The translations under genes and the position numbers were made by a program. From positions 204,773 through 268,772 of IMG/VR virus record IMGVR_UViG_3300050014_000823: DNA of 64,000 nt; one strand, given 5' to 3'. Below, piece by piece: positions 50,960-59,547 of this stretch (position 1 is the first letter of the stretch; each line of letters begins with the position of its first letter). Below the pieces are notes generated by a model. The model was not told where the DNA came from. It was given only the letters and a program-made list of their open reading frames with translations, and ran no database searches. The DNA is from a virus.

Positions 50960-53496
50960 CCCTTACCCTTATAACCTCTTTTTGACTCATAGCTGTCATT
51001 TCTGATGTAAGCACCTGTCTGAGTGGCTTCATGAAACTTATAGCCGTCAATATTCATAGTAATATTTGAAACTACTGCAACTTGTTTGTCACTGAATTCA
51101 ACTTTTAATGGATTTTTAAGTAAATTTGTTAATTCTGAAAGTCCGCTACCGCCCTTGAAGTTTGCTTTTGAGATTCTTTCAACTGCATCGGCAACTGCCA
51201 TAAAGTCTTCACGACTTCCAGACATAACTGCCTTTATGTTTGCAAATGCTTCACCAACTTTTGAAACTTTATTTGCTGTAAGAGCAATAATACCTAAAGT
51301 ACTACCAAGTACTGCTAAACCAACCCAACCACCTACACCTGCGATAGCCAAAGCTGCACCGATTTCTGCAATACCAAGTCCGACTTCCATCATGTCTTTA
51401 CCTGCACCTTTACTATTTTTTACAAGGTCACCTAAACCAAATCCTAATACTCCAATACCCGCTGCAGCCAAACCAATGCCTGCACCAATTAATGCAACAC
51501 CTGCACCGAAAGCAATAAGTGGACCTGCTGATGCACCAGCTGCTGTACTAAATGCTAAAATGCCAACGGCAGCCAAAGAAGTTACACCAATTGAAATACC
51601 TAATGTTAATACAATATCTCTTAAAACTTTTGCTTGTTTATCGTCAAGTTTACTCATGGAATTTGCAAGTAAACTAATACCTGCGGCAGCAGTTCCAATA
51701 CCTGCACCTATACCTAATGCAGCAGCCCCAACACCTGCACCTGCGCCAGCAAGCATTTTTCCTTTTCCTGCCATTGCAGCACCTTGACCAATACCTTCAC
51801 GTTGTTTACCTAAACTACTAAGACCACCACCACCTTTACTTTTACCCATGCCCATACCACCACTAACCCATTTTTCTATAGTGTGATTTAGACCTGCAGT
51901 AACTGCTTTCCATGCAACGGCTGCGGTAATTAAGCCAGCACCAGTTATCCACGGACCAACTGATTTAAATAAAGCAGTAAGTGGTTCTAAAACATTTGCC
52001 CTTGTCCAAGTTAAAACAGTATTAACAGTTTCAAGTATGGGTAATAAACCCGATTTTATTTCAAGTAAAGTATTTTTAAGTGCATCTTCGAAGGTCTGTG
52101 AATCTATTGCACGGTCTTCCAAGGACTTACTTTCTTTCATAAATGAATTTGCCTGTTCTTTAGTAAGTGTTGAAATATCGTGCATATGACCTGCAAGTTT
52201 AACTTCATACCCCATAGTATTCTTATTAAAGATTGCAGCACCCTTAACTAATTCCTTTTCTCTATCAGATAATCCCAGACCAGCTAAGTCTTGATTCATT
52301 TTATCTAAGTCCAGTCGTCTTTTAGTAGTTTCAAAGATTTCTTCTTTAGAAATAATACCCAATGACTCTGCAACACTTGCAAGACGCTGTTTATCAGCAG
52401 GACTAATAAACTTTTCAAATGTACCGTCTGCTTGTTTTCTGAAAGTAGCAATGCCCTTAGTCATTTCAGAGATTTTTTCCATGACTTTTTCAGGTTCATT
52501 ACGCATCTGATAAAACATCTGCATTGGGTCTACCTTTGCAAATTCTCCACCCATAACCTGCAAGTTTGCAGTTAATTCGATTACCTTTTCAAGACTATCA
52601 CCCATGTCAGCAACTTTAAGTGCTGAGTCCATGCTGACTTTCATCTTTTCAGAGTTCATAGCCATTTCAGCCATTGCTTTTGAACCTCTCTGGAAAGTAT
52701 ATGTATTTAATTTTTTAAAATTATCATTTAAATTCTTAAGTACTTTAATTGTATTAACACCCATACGTTCTGAAGTATCAACAATACCTTGTACATAATT
52801 CATGGTGTTTTTAGCGTCAAAACCCATTAATTCAAATTGTGCACCGAGTTTGGTTGCCTGTTCAACACCAAGTCCAGTACCTTTACCAATTTTCATAATA
52901 TCATCAACCATTTCAGAAGATAATGCACGTGCACGTCCTGTTTCATCAGCATAACCTGTCATGATAGTGCCAACATCTTCAAGACTTCCACCTAATTTAG
53001 CAGCAAATCCTGCAGATTGTTCAAAGGTTTGACGGAGTTCAGCAGCTTTAGCACCCGACATACCAAGATTTAAAACAGTAGTTTTAATAATCTTGTCTTG
53101 GTCCATTAAAAACTTAATACCTGCACCAATTTGCTTATTGGTTTCACTAATAGTATTAACAAGATTTTTTCTACAATTTTGCTGTTTTTCTAATTGAGCA
53201 TTAACTTCTTTTTCATTTTTAATTTGCTCCTTTTGTAAATCAACAAGTTTTTTTAGTGCGGCTTTCTGTGGGTCACTTAATTTATTTTGATTGGCTAATA
53301 AGTCATTAATCATACGCTGTCTCTCAGCGATTTTCTCTGATTCTTTCGCTCTGGCAGTCTCCATATCCCCAATACTCTTATACCACTTAGCTTCTTCGCT
53401 TAATGCGTCTTGGATAGCCTTGTGGTTTTCAAGTTCGTCTCTCAACTGATTTTGAATCTGCCTTCTTGATGGACCTGCTGCTGGTGTTGTAGCCAT
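50956..53496 (-). CDS. Tail tape measure protein
   Basis: This 846-aa protein has a coiled-coil N-terminus (about 1-125, RQRMINDLLANQNKLSD...), a helical middle typical of tape measures (TVLNLGMSGAKAAELRQTF, VDTSERMGVNTIKVLKNLND) and long Ala/Gly-rich hydrophobic stretches at about 570-740 (GAGAGVGAAALGIGAGIGTA; AGPLIAFGAGVALIGAGIGL) that may span membranes during DNA ejection. The gene follows the gp26-like frameshift gene, the usual order for tail chaperone and tape measure. Its length would set the tail length (about 0.15 nm per residue implies roughly 125 nm). Confidence 0.85.
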   Translation of the reverse strand: MATTPAAGPSRRQIQNQLRDELENHKAIQDALSEEAKWYKSIGDMETARAKESEKIAERQRMINDLLANQNKLSDPQKAALKKLVDLQKEQIKNEKEVNAQLEKQQNCRKNLVNTISETNKQIGAGIKFLMDQDKIIKTTVLNLGMSGAKAAELRQTFEQSAGFAAKLGGSLEDVGTIMTGYADETGRARALSSEMVDDIMKIGKGTGLGVEQATKLGAQFELMGFDAKNTMNYVQGIVDTSERMGVNTIKVLKNLNDNFKKLNTYTFQRGSKAMAEMAMNSEKMKVSMDSALKVADMGDSLEKVIELTANLQVMGGEFAKVDPMQMFYQMRNEPEKVMEKISEMTKGIATFRKQADGTFEKFISPADKQRLASVAESLGIISKEEIFETTKRRLDLDKMNQDLAGLGLSDREKELVKGAAIFNKNTMGYEVKLAGHMHDISTLTKEQANSFMKESKSLEDRAIDSQTFEDALKNTLLEIKSGLLPILETVNTVLTWTRANVLEPLTALFKSVGPWITGAGLITAAVAWKAVTAGLNHTIEKWVSGGMGMGKSKGGGGLSSLGKQREGIGQGAAMAGKGKMLAGAGAGVGAAALGIGAGIGTAAAGISLLANSMSKLDDKQAKVLRDIVLTLGISIGVTSLAAVGILAFSTAAGASAGPLIAFGAGVALIGAGIGLAAAGIGVLGFGLGDLVKNSKGAGKDMMEVGLGIAEIGAALAIAGVGGWVGLAVLGSTLGIIALTANKVSKVGEAFANIKAVMSGSREDFMAVADAVERISKANFKGGSGLSELTNLLKNPLKVEFSDKQVAVVSNITMNIDGYKFHEATQTGAYIRNDSYESKRGYKGKG

Positions 53497-53515
53497 TTGT
53501 AATAGTTATTATAGA

Positions 53516-53524
53516 TATAAATAC
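53516..53524 (-). promoter_or_regulatory. Late-promoter-like box GTATTTATA
   Basis: Minus strand GTATTTATA 20 nt upstream of the tape-measure gene at 53496, right after the terminator of the gp26-like gene. Confidence 0.6.
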
Positions 53525-53553
53525 AAAAGACCGAGATTTTTATCGTCCCGGTC
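53525..53553 (-). terminator. Probable terminator after the gp26-like frameshift gene
   Basis: An imperfect stem GACCG/CGGTC (53529-53533 with 53549-53553) with inner pairs and a short TTTT on the minus strand. The stop codon of the 59-aa frame (53540-53542) lies in its loop. Confidence 0.6.
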
Positions 53554-53719
53554 TAAAATTGTTTTTACTTCGTGCTTGCTCTTGAAGTTTTTCTATTTCT
53601 TCATTCTCTCTTTGTAGTAAAAATAAGAAGTGTCGTCTTCTGTAGATTGGCAAGTGTTCGATATAATCTGCTTGGAACTTAGCGTGCTTGGTCAAGACGT
53701 ATATCTCTTCATCGACCAT
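53540..53719 (-). CDS. gp26-like C-terminal part, reached by -1 frameshift
   Basis: A 59-aa frame begins MVDEEIYVLTKHAKF and continues with YIEHLPIYRRRHFLFLLQ, ending FRPGR. Upstream, in the same frame, the sequence is open across LNLTGEYKK to the T9C4 tract at 53746-53758, where the 304-aa gp26-like gene can slip by -1. In related phages this stretch (GEYKK...MPIY) is the C-terminus of the same protein. So it is probably produced mainly as the fused product; separate initiation at the ATG is less likely. It lies just before the tape measure gene. Confidence 0.7.
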   Translation of the reverse strand: MVDEEIYVLTKHAKFQADYIEHLPIYRRRHFLFLLQRENEEIEKLQEQARSKNNFRPGR

Positions 53720-53736
53720 TTTTTTATATTCGCCCG

Positions 53737-54651
53737 TTAAGTTGAGGGGAAAAAAAAATCTATGCCCACAGTTAGGTTAGCATGAAATTTATATCCGTCT
53801 TTAGCCATGAACTCGTAATCCATATCAACATCAGGACTGACATCCATAATTTTTCTACGAATTGTAAAAGCATCCAAAGCAGGCATTGCATCAACAAACT
53901 TGTCAATATATGACCTGTCGGTTTTCTCGTTGATAGCAACAATATGTGATTTTAATTTCATTGTGTTGAAGTCTGAAAACTCTTGATTATAAGTTTCTTG
54001 TAATGCCTGTGCTTTCTTAAATAATTGATTTTCATCACCCGAACTAATAAGTCTGAATGTTACAGTCTTCTTACGCATAGGAATTTCAACAGTGAAATGA
54101 CCATACTGGTCAGGTTCTTGCTTAACTATCTTATACTTAAGTTTAGTTAAATCAATGGTATCTTTAAAAGGTATACCACTTCGTGGGTCAGTAACTTGTA
54201 CGGTATAATCTGGACCATAACTTGAAGTCCTTAAGAACAATATAACCGCATTTCTGTCGCCTGCAAGAAGTTCTTCGGGAAGAATACCTGGAGTTTTAAT
54301 CTTTCTACGGAGTAAAACATCCAATACAGTACCATTTTCTATTAAAGAAGGTGTAGTAAGTAAGTCTTCGTCTTTTGAAGTCATGTATTCAACATTAACT
54401 TCGGCAATACGACTTTGATAAAACTGACCTTTTGACGGAAGTTTAATGGCTTCATAAGAAGTCATCAAGTCTGGGTCGGTCTCTTTCGACATGGTTTTTT
54501 CAAAGTCCTGTGGATTAAAAACAGGCATTTTAGGTATTCCTGCACCAACTACTGGTGGCTGACCCTTTTCCTGACCTACAGTCGCTTCTTTATATTTTTT
54601 AATGGTTTCAGAGATATTCTGCTTTTTTGGTTTGTCGTTAATTTCTTCCAT
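53737..54651 (-). CDS. Baseplate hub/tail assembly protein, T4 gp26-like
   Basis: This 304-aa protein has the T4_baseplate (gp26-like) pattern: TSYEAIKLPSKGQFY (about 63), DEDLLTTPSLIENGTVLDVL (about 93), GILPEELLAGDRNAVILFLR (about 120), FRLISSGDENQLF, and YEFMAKDGYKFHANLTVGID near the end. The zero frame stops after FFFPST, but a nine-T run followed by four C at 53746-53758 permits a -1 shift that adds about 70 residues (see the 59-aa frame). Frameshifted proteins just upstream of a tape measure usually act as tail assembly chaperones. A late-type box lies 34 nt upstream. Confidence 0.8.
   Translation of the reverse strand: MEEINDKPKKQNISETIKKYKEATVGQEKGQPPVVGAGIPKMPVFNPQDFEKTMSKETDPDLMTSYEAIKLPSKGQFYQSRIAEVNVEYMTSKDEDLLTTPSLIENGTVLDVLLRRKIKTPGILPEELLAGDRNAVILFLRTSSYGPDYTVQVTDPRSGIPFKDTIDLTKLKYKIVKQEPDQYGHFTVEIPMRKKTVTFRLISSGDENQLFKKAQALQETYNQEFSDFNTMKLKSHIVAINEKTDRSYIDKFVDAMPALDAFTIRRKIMDVSPDVDMDYEFMAKDGYKFHANLTVGIDFFFPST
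53746..53758 (-). other. Slippery site T9C4 for -1 ribosomal frameshift
   Basis: Minus strand T9 followed by C4. The zero frame ends at TAA (53739-53737); the -1 frame stays open to 53540 and keeps family-like sequence. Confidence 0.65.
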
Positions 54652-54684
54652 AATTATAAAATTTTATATTTTATTATTGTTTTC

Positions 54685-54693
54685 AATAAATAC
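54685..54693 (-). promoter_or_regulatory. Late-promoter-like box GTATTTATT
   Basis: Minus strand GTATTTATT preceded by C, 34 nt upstream of the gp26-like gene at 54651. It lies in the divergent region with phoH. Confidence 0.5.
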
Positions 54694-54789
54694 GTAGAAA
54701 AAAATTTTCGACATAAATTCAAGATTTTTTATTAAGACTCGTATAAGTGGGTATTGAAGTAAAACATTAGATAATTTAACATAAATTTT

Positions 54790-55653
54790 ATGAGTAGAGA
54801 TAGATATAAAGAAGAAAAAGACTTTCAGGAACTAACTTCGGTTTCAGTAAATAGTGGTGAACAAATATCCCAAATAAAAGCAGAAATAAGTAAATTACTG
54901 CCACCGGACATTAAAATCATCGCAAAAAATGAAAGTCAAAAAAAACTTATAAATTCTATAAAAAATAATGAGATAACGATTTGTGCAGGTCGGGCAGGAA
55001 CTGGTAAAACCTTTGTTGCAATGGCAATAGCACTTGGATTACTGAGAAAACCGTCAAATAGATTTAAAAAAATCTACTTGGTCAAATCAGTTACCACGTT
55101 AAAGGGTGAGGAACTTGGATTTCTTAAAGGCGATTTAAAAGAAAAAATTGACCCGTTTATGTGGAGTTTCTACATTAATATGGAAAAGCTAATACTTGAA
55201 TCTTCGATGAAGTCCCTTCTTGAAAAGGATATTATCAGACCATTCCCGCTTGCATACATGCGTGGTGCCAGCTTGGATGATTGTATAATCATTGCAGATG
55301 AAATGCAGAACGTCAACATTGACAACTCTTTAACACTTATGACTCGTATTGGTAGTAACTCAAAGTTAATATTACTTGGGGACATGAACCAAATCGACAT
55401 GAAGAACAAGCACGAGAGTTCATTAGAGGCTATTTTAGACATGTTTACTGACACACAGAACATCGGAACTATAATGATGTCAGGTGAGGATGAGAATGTC
55501 AGAAACCCTCTTATTGTTGTAATAGAAGCAAAATATCTCGCATATCAGAAACTGCCGAAGAAGAAAAAGGTAACAATGGTCAATTCTACAACTCTTATGG
55601 TTGAAAACCGATATGTTGACGCAAATAAAATAACAGTAGGAAGTAGTGAATAA
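54790..55653 (+). CDS. phoH: PhoH-like ATPase
   Basis: This 287-aa protein is a PhoH family P-loop ATPase/RNA helicase-like protein, common in phages. Walker A is CAGRAGTGKTFVAMA (about residues 64-78); Walker B is CIIIADEMQNVN (about 172). TRIGSNSKLILLGDMNQID (about 183) and ENVRNPLIVVIEA follow. Its role in phages is unclear; phosphate starvation response and RNA metabolism have been suggested. It starts the plus-strand late/middle operon and is divergent from the gp26-like gene. Confidence 0.9.
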   Translation: MSRDRYKEEKDFQELTSVSVNSGEQISQIKAEISKLLPPDIKIIAKNESQKKLINSIKNNEITICAGRAGTGKTFVAMAIALGLLRKPSNRFKKIYLVKSVTTLKGEELGFLKGDLKEKIDPFMWSFYINMEKLILESSMKSLLEKDIIRPFPLAYMRGASLDDCIIIADEMQNVNIDNSLTLMTRIGSNSKLILLGDMNQIDMKNKHESSLEAILDMFTDTQNIGTIMMSGEDENVRNPLIVVIEAKYLAYQKLPKKKKVTMVNSTTLMVENRYVDANKITVGSSE

Positions 55654-55654
55654 T

Positions 55655-55936
55655 ATGGACACAAAAATATTAGTAATATACATTGGTGTTGCTGGAATTC
55701 GTAGTGAAGATATTCCAGAGTACGTACAGAAAGTATCGAGCAAAATAACACCACAAACTTTTGAGGGTGAAATAATTTTATTACCCACACAATCATACGA
55801 TACAAAGGTCGTATGCATCAACCCTGAGTATATAACCGAACCAGAATTGGTCGAGCGACACAGGACTATGATGAAAGAATTACAGGAAGCACTCCAGAAT
55901 CAATTGGAGCAATTAAAAACAAAAAGCAATGAGTAA
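55655..55936 (+). CDS. Hypothetical 93-aa protein
   Basis: I do not recognise this protein. It starts MDTKILVIYIGVAGIRSEDI and has a beta-alpha-beta look, then a helical Glu/Gln-rich C-terminus (ELVERHRTMMKELQEALQ). The start is the ATG at 55655, one base after the phoH stop; an upstream GTG at 55646 is less likely. It overlaps the next gene by 8 nt, so it is part of the operon. Confidence 0.65.
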   Translation: MDTKILVIYIGVAGIRSEDIPEYVQKVSSKITPQTFEGEIILLPTQSYDTKVVCINPEYITEPELVERHRTMMKELQEALQNQLEQLKTKSNE

Positions 55937-56672
55937 AAAACTTAAAATCGGAATTGACATTAATGAAGTACTGAGGGCAAGATGGCTTCAGTTTGACAGG
56001 TTTTACGACCAGGAATTTGGTACTGAGGATAGTGAAACAAAATATGAGTTTGACCTATTTGGTAAATATCCTTGGAAAGATACCGTTGAGGTAGAAAAGG
56101 AATTAAAAGAACCTGACGATATGCCTGCAGATATCAACCCAATTGATTATCAACTGGATAAAGACGGTGAAGCACCTGCTGACATTTTCTTATTTAAAGC
56201 ACCTGTGGAGAAACATCTTACCGTAAAGGAAGTTTATAATCGTTTCATGTATGAAGATTTTCTATTTGAAATCTTCGCAAGTGCACCAATGATGTACAAG
56301 GACATGGATGTGCACGTAAACAGATTTCAAGAAAAATATCGTGACACGGTTGATTTTACAATTGTTTCAAAAGAAAATCGTTTCAGCATACCATCGACAT
56401 TGTTCTTTCTCAGTAAAATTCGCAGTAGATTTACTGAGTTTCGCTTTGTTGAAACCAACGAAGAAATGTTTGAAGGTCTTGATATTCTTATCACTGCAGA
56501 CCCTGAACTTCTCGATGGCGTTGTTCCAAGCAAAAGCGTAGTAAAACTATTAAGACCATATAACGAAAAATGTTTTAGTGGCGAAATTACTCCGGTATTT
56601 CAAATCAATGACTTGATTGACAACGAAGAATTTGAAAAATTAATTGACTATATAAAACCAGTAACAGAATGA
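55929..56672 (+). CDS. HAD-like / 5'-nucleotidase-like protein
   Basis: This 247-aa protein opens with KIGIDINEVLRARWLQFDRF, where the DxDxx position fits a HAD/NT5C-type nucleotidase (D-I-N in place of DxD). It has VDFTIVSKENRFSIPSTLFF (about 138), where HAD enzymes keep a Thr/Ser motif, and ILITADPELLDGV, a possible acidic C-terminal motif. The catalytic second Asp of the usual DxDGT is replaced by As(n), so activity is doubtful. It overlaps the next gene by 4 nt. Fold call tentative. Confidence 0.45.
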   Translation: MSKKLKIGIDINEVLRARWLQFDRFYDQEFGTEDSETKYEFDLFGKYPWKDTVEVEKELKEPDDMPADINPIDYQLDKDGEAPADIFLFKAPVEKHLTVKEVYNRFMYEDFLFEIFASAPMMYKDMDVHVNRFQEKYRDTVDFTIVSKENRFSIPSTLFFLSKIRSRFTEFRFVETNEEMFEGLDILITADPELLDGVVPSKSVVKLLRPYNEKCFSGEITPVFQINDLIDNEEFEKLIDYIKPVTE

Positions 56673-57883
56673 GCACAGACGTATTAAATGTAGAAGCACA
56701 AAAAGCCGAAACAGAAAAAATCGAAAAGATTAAAACATCTTTAAATAACATCGTGACCAAGAAATCAAAATTCTTGTTTTGCGTATCTGAATCTCAAAGT
56801 CCCGCAGCAAGTGTGTATGAAATTTATTTTCATGCAACAGTTGTAAAAAACATGGGATACGAAGTCCTTATCTTAGTTGAAAAGGGCGATTACGTTATTC
56901 CTACTTGGATTGAAAAGGAACTCACAGCATTTAAACACGTATCAATGGCTGACCCAAAATTAGCAGTTGGACCTGAAGATGTAATGATAATTCCTGAAGT
57001 ATATTCCAACGTAATGGAACAGACCAAAAACTTACCTTGCGTAAGAGTTGGATTATTGCAGTCAGTTGACTACATGGTTAACTCTTTAATTCCCGGCACA
57101 GACTGGAAATCATTTAACATTAACGATATTGTCACAACTTCAGAAACATTGAAAGAGTGGGTTGAAACTTTCTACGGTAAGAATAAATTCAACATTAAAA
57201 CTTACAACATTGGTATTCCCGATTACTTCGAAAGAACAGAAGTTCCACAGAAACCAATAATTTCTGTTGTAGGTAGGAATGCCAATGAAATCTCAAAGTT
57301 TGTTAAATTGTTTTTCAGCAGGTTTCCGCAGTACAGTTGGGTTACTTTTGACCCGATGCTTACAAAATCAAAACCACCACAGCAAATGCGTAGGGTTGAC
57401 TTTGCAAAAAGACTTCAAGGTAACTTCGCAGCCGTTTGGATTGACAGGATTGCCAGCTTTGGTACATTTCCACTTGAGTGTATGAAATCCGGTACAATTC
57501 CTATTTGTTTGAAACCCGATATTACACCTGAATATATTCTCGAAAGAGATACTGTAAGCGGTAACACCGTTGTAAAAATTGCCGATGGTGCAGGAATTTG
57601 GACTGATAATTATTATGACCTTCCGGTTATAACAGGTGAAGTTCTTGTTAAGTTCCTTGACGATGCAATTTCTCCCGACCTATATACTTCAATGGAAAAA
57701 ATTGCAAGTAAATACAGCCAGGAAAATGCAGAACTGCAGCTTGCAGAAATCTATCAAGGATTTCTTAACACAAGAATTGCATTATTCCAAAGTGCTTTAG
57801 GACTTCCAGAAGTACCTGCAAACGGTCCTGTTCAAGAAGAACACGCTCCAGAAGCACCAAAAAATAACTTAAGAATTGTATAA
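56669..57883 (+). CDS. GT-B-fold glycosyltransferase
   Basis: This 404-aa protein looks like a GT4-type glycosyltransferase: KFLFCVSESQSPAASVYEIY at the N-terminal domain, KPIISVVGRNANEISKFVKL (about 192), and the donor-site motif SFGTFPLECMKSGTIPICLK (about 265-284) with the conserved Glu. The C-terminus is acidic and Pro-rich (PEVPANGPVQEEHAPEAPKN). It is followed by a GT2-like gene, so they may decorate a virion protein or the host surface. Donor unknown. Confidence 0.7.
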   Translation: MSTDVLNVEAQKAETEKIEKIKTSLNNIVTKKSKFLFCVSESQSPAASVYEIYFHATVVKNMGYEVLILVEKGDYVIPTWIEKELTAFKHVSMADPKLAVGPEDVMIIPEVYSNVMEQTKNLPCVRVGLLQSVDYMVNSLIPGTDWKSFNINDIVTTSETLKEWVETFYGKNKFNIKTYNIGIPDYFERTEVPQKPIISVVGRNANEISKFVKLFFSRFPQYSWVTFDPMLTKSKPPQQMRRVDFAKRLQGNFAAVWIDRIASFGTFPLECMKSGTIPICLKPDITPEYILERDTVSGNTVVKIADGAGIWTDNYYDLPVITGEVLVKFLDDAISPDLYTSMEKIASKYSQENAELQLAEIYQGFLNTRIALFQSALGLPEVPANGPVQEEHAPEAPKNNLRIV

Positions 57884-57892
57884 TTTATAAAC

Positions 57893-58723
57893 ATGAATAC
57901 AACAGTAATAATTCCAATACATGAGTATAACGATAAGATTTCAAGTCTTTTAGACCACGCAATTGAATCGGTACTTAAACAAGAAAAACTAACAGAGCAA
58001 CCACAAATTCTTGTGGTATATGCTTCTGCAATAGAAGAAGGTATAATCGCCTTTCAACAGAGTCTGTTGAGAAAGTACCAGAATGCTCTTGACATTCTTT
58101 TTATTAAGAATGACGGTAAAACCGATTATCAGTCACAAGTTAATCTTGGAGTAGAGTCGGTAACTACCGCATATTTCTCGGTACTTGAATTTGATGACGA
58201 ATATGGTACTACCTATTTCAGCATTGCAAACAAATACATTAAAGCATATCCGGAAATTGACGTATTTCTTACCATGATGATTGAGGTCAACGAACAGAAT
58301 ATGGGTATTAAGTTAACCAATGAAACCGTATGGGCACAACAGTTTGTAGGTGAGAACGGTGAAATGGGTTACTTGAACCTTAACGCATTGAAACAGTACA
58401 CAGACTTTAAAATGAGTGGTGCTATTATTAAAAAGTCAGAATTTGTCAACGTAGGTAAGTTTAAATCAAACATTAAGTTAACCTTCATGTATGAATTCTT
58501 ACTCAGAGCATTAAACAATGCCTGCAAAGTCTTCAGTATTCCAAAAATCGGCTACAAACACCTTGCAACACGTGAAGACAGTATGTTTGATGTTTACCAG
58601 AAGAACATGCCTGCAGACGAAAGAAAATTTTGGTTTGATACTGCAACTAAAGAAGCAAACTTTGTCAATGACAGAACTATTGACATGTCAAGAATGCTGA
58701 AGATAGTTGTAGATGAAAAATAA
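57893..58723 (+). CDS. GT2-like glycosyltransferase
   Basis: This 276-aa protein has the GT2 start TTVIIPIHEYNDKISSLLDH, LDILFIKNDGKTDYQSQVNL (about 62) and the acidic motif AYFSVLEFDDEYGTTYFSIA (about 92, DxD-like). The acceptor part includes FMYEFLLRALNNACKVFSIP. It is in line with the GT-B gene (9-nt gap) and ahead of the late sigma factor gene. Sugar specificity cannot be predicted. Confidence 0.7.
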   Translation: MNTTVIIPIHEYNDKISSLLDHAIESVLKQEKLTEQPQILVVYASAIEEGIIAFQQSLLRKYQNALDILFIKNDGKTDYQSQVNLGVESVTTAYFSVLEFDDEYGTTYFSIANKYIKAYPEIDVFLTMMIEVNEQNMGIKLTNETVWAQQFVGENGEMGYLNLNALKQYTDFKMSGAIIKKSEFVNVGKFKSNIKLTFMYEFLLRALNNACKVFSIPKIGYKHLATREDSMFDVYQKNMPADERKFWFDTATKEANFVNDRTIDMSRMLKIVVDEK

Positions 58724-58746
58724 TCGTATACTGAATTCTACCGTGA

Positions 58747-59502
58747 ATGAAAGAGAAAGAGTTAGAATGTGCTCCGTATTTTGCAGAAAGGGAAGAGAAA
58801 GCAGTACTCGATTATATTAATTCAAATTCCGCACAGGAAAAGAATAAAATATACAACGAAATCCTGCTCGAACCCTTCCGCAAGATGATTCAATCCATAC
58901 TTCGTAGGTATCCGATTCATATCGGAAACTACGATATGGAAGAAGTCGAATCTAATGCTTTGACACACCTTATAGAACATATGGTGAAGTTTAATCCCGA
59001 CAAGATTACCAAGTCCGGAGTGAAAACCAAAGCATTTAGTTATTGCCAGACGATTATCAGAAACTACTACAAAGACCACAGTAAAAAAAGTTACACTGAG
59101 AAAAAAATCAACTTGAGTTTTGACGACTATGTTGATGAGATTAATGAAAATATCGAATACACCTATGAAATGGAAGTCGATACACACAATCAACTCGATA
59201 AACTTATTAAAACTGTGATAGATAAAATAGAGGATAAAATCAATAATGACCCTCTAATGAAGAAGAATGAGGTAATTGTCGGTGATGCTATCGCCAACGT
59301 ATTAAAAAATTGGCAGGTGTTATTTCAAGAAGACACTCCAGATGGCAAATACAATAAGAGAGTAACAAATAAGTTTGCAAAAAACAAAATATTACTTTTT
59401 TTAAAAGAGCAAACTGGTCTGTCAACCAAAGAGATAAGAATTGCAATTAAACCTTTCAAGGATATTTACTTCCTGGAAAAAATTGACTATCTCGATGACT
59501 AA
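58747..59502 (+). CDS. Late transcription sigma factor (T4 gp55-like)
   Basis: This 251-aa protein has a sigma-70 region-2-like helical core at residues about 45-125: ILRRYPIHIG, NALTHLIEHMVKFNPDK, FSYCQTIIRNYYKDHSKKSY, then FDDYVDEINE. This resembles T4 gp55 ([20 protein letters not shown]). Region 4, which reads the -35 box, is absent, as in gp55. So it probably directs host core polymerase to a short -10-only promoter, and GTATTTATA is the best candidate. It is longer than T4 gp55 (185 aa); a coactivator like gp33 is not visible here. Confidence 0.75.
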   Translation: MKEKELECAPYFAEREEKAVLDYINSNSAQEKNKIYNEILLEPFRKMIQSILRRYPIHIGNYDMEEVESNALTHLIEHMVKFNPDKITKSGVKTKAFSYCQTIIRNYYKDHSKKSYTEKKINLSFDDYVDEINENIEYTYEMEVDTHNQLDKLIKTVIDKIEDKINNDPLMKKNEVIVGDAIANVLKNWQVLFQEDTPDGKYNKRVTNKFAKNKILLFLKEQTGLSTKEIRIAIKPFKDIYFLEKIDYLDD

Positions 59503-59519
59503 CATAAATTAAAAAACCT

Positions 59520-59528
59520 GTATTTATA
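59520..59528 (+). promoter_or_regulatory. Late-promoter-like box GTATTTATA (plus strand)
   Basis: Plus strand GTATTTATA 19 nt upstream of the 129-aa gene. It is the only plus-strand copy found and has the same orientation relative to its gene as the minus-strand ones, which supports a promoter role. Confidence 0.6.
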
Positions 59529-59547
59529 TGTACTAAAACTATAAACG

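Noticed and set aside
51086-51787. A 233-aa plus-strand open frame
   Set aside because: It is antisense to the Ala/Gly-rich part of the tape measure; Pro/Ala-rich content is a mirror of that region.
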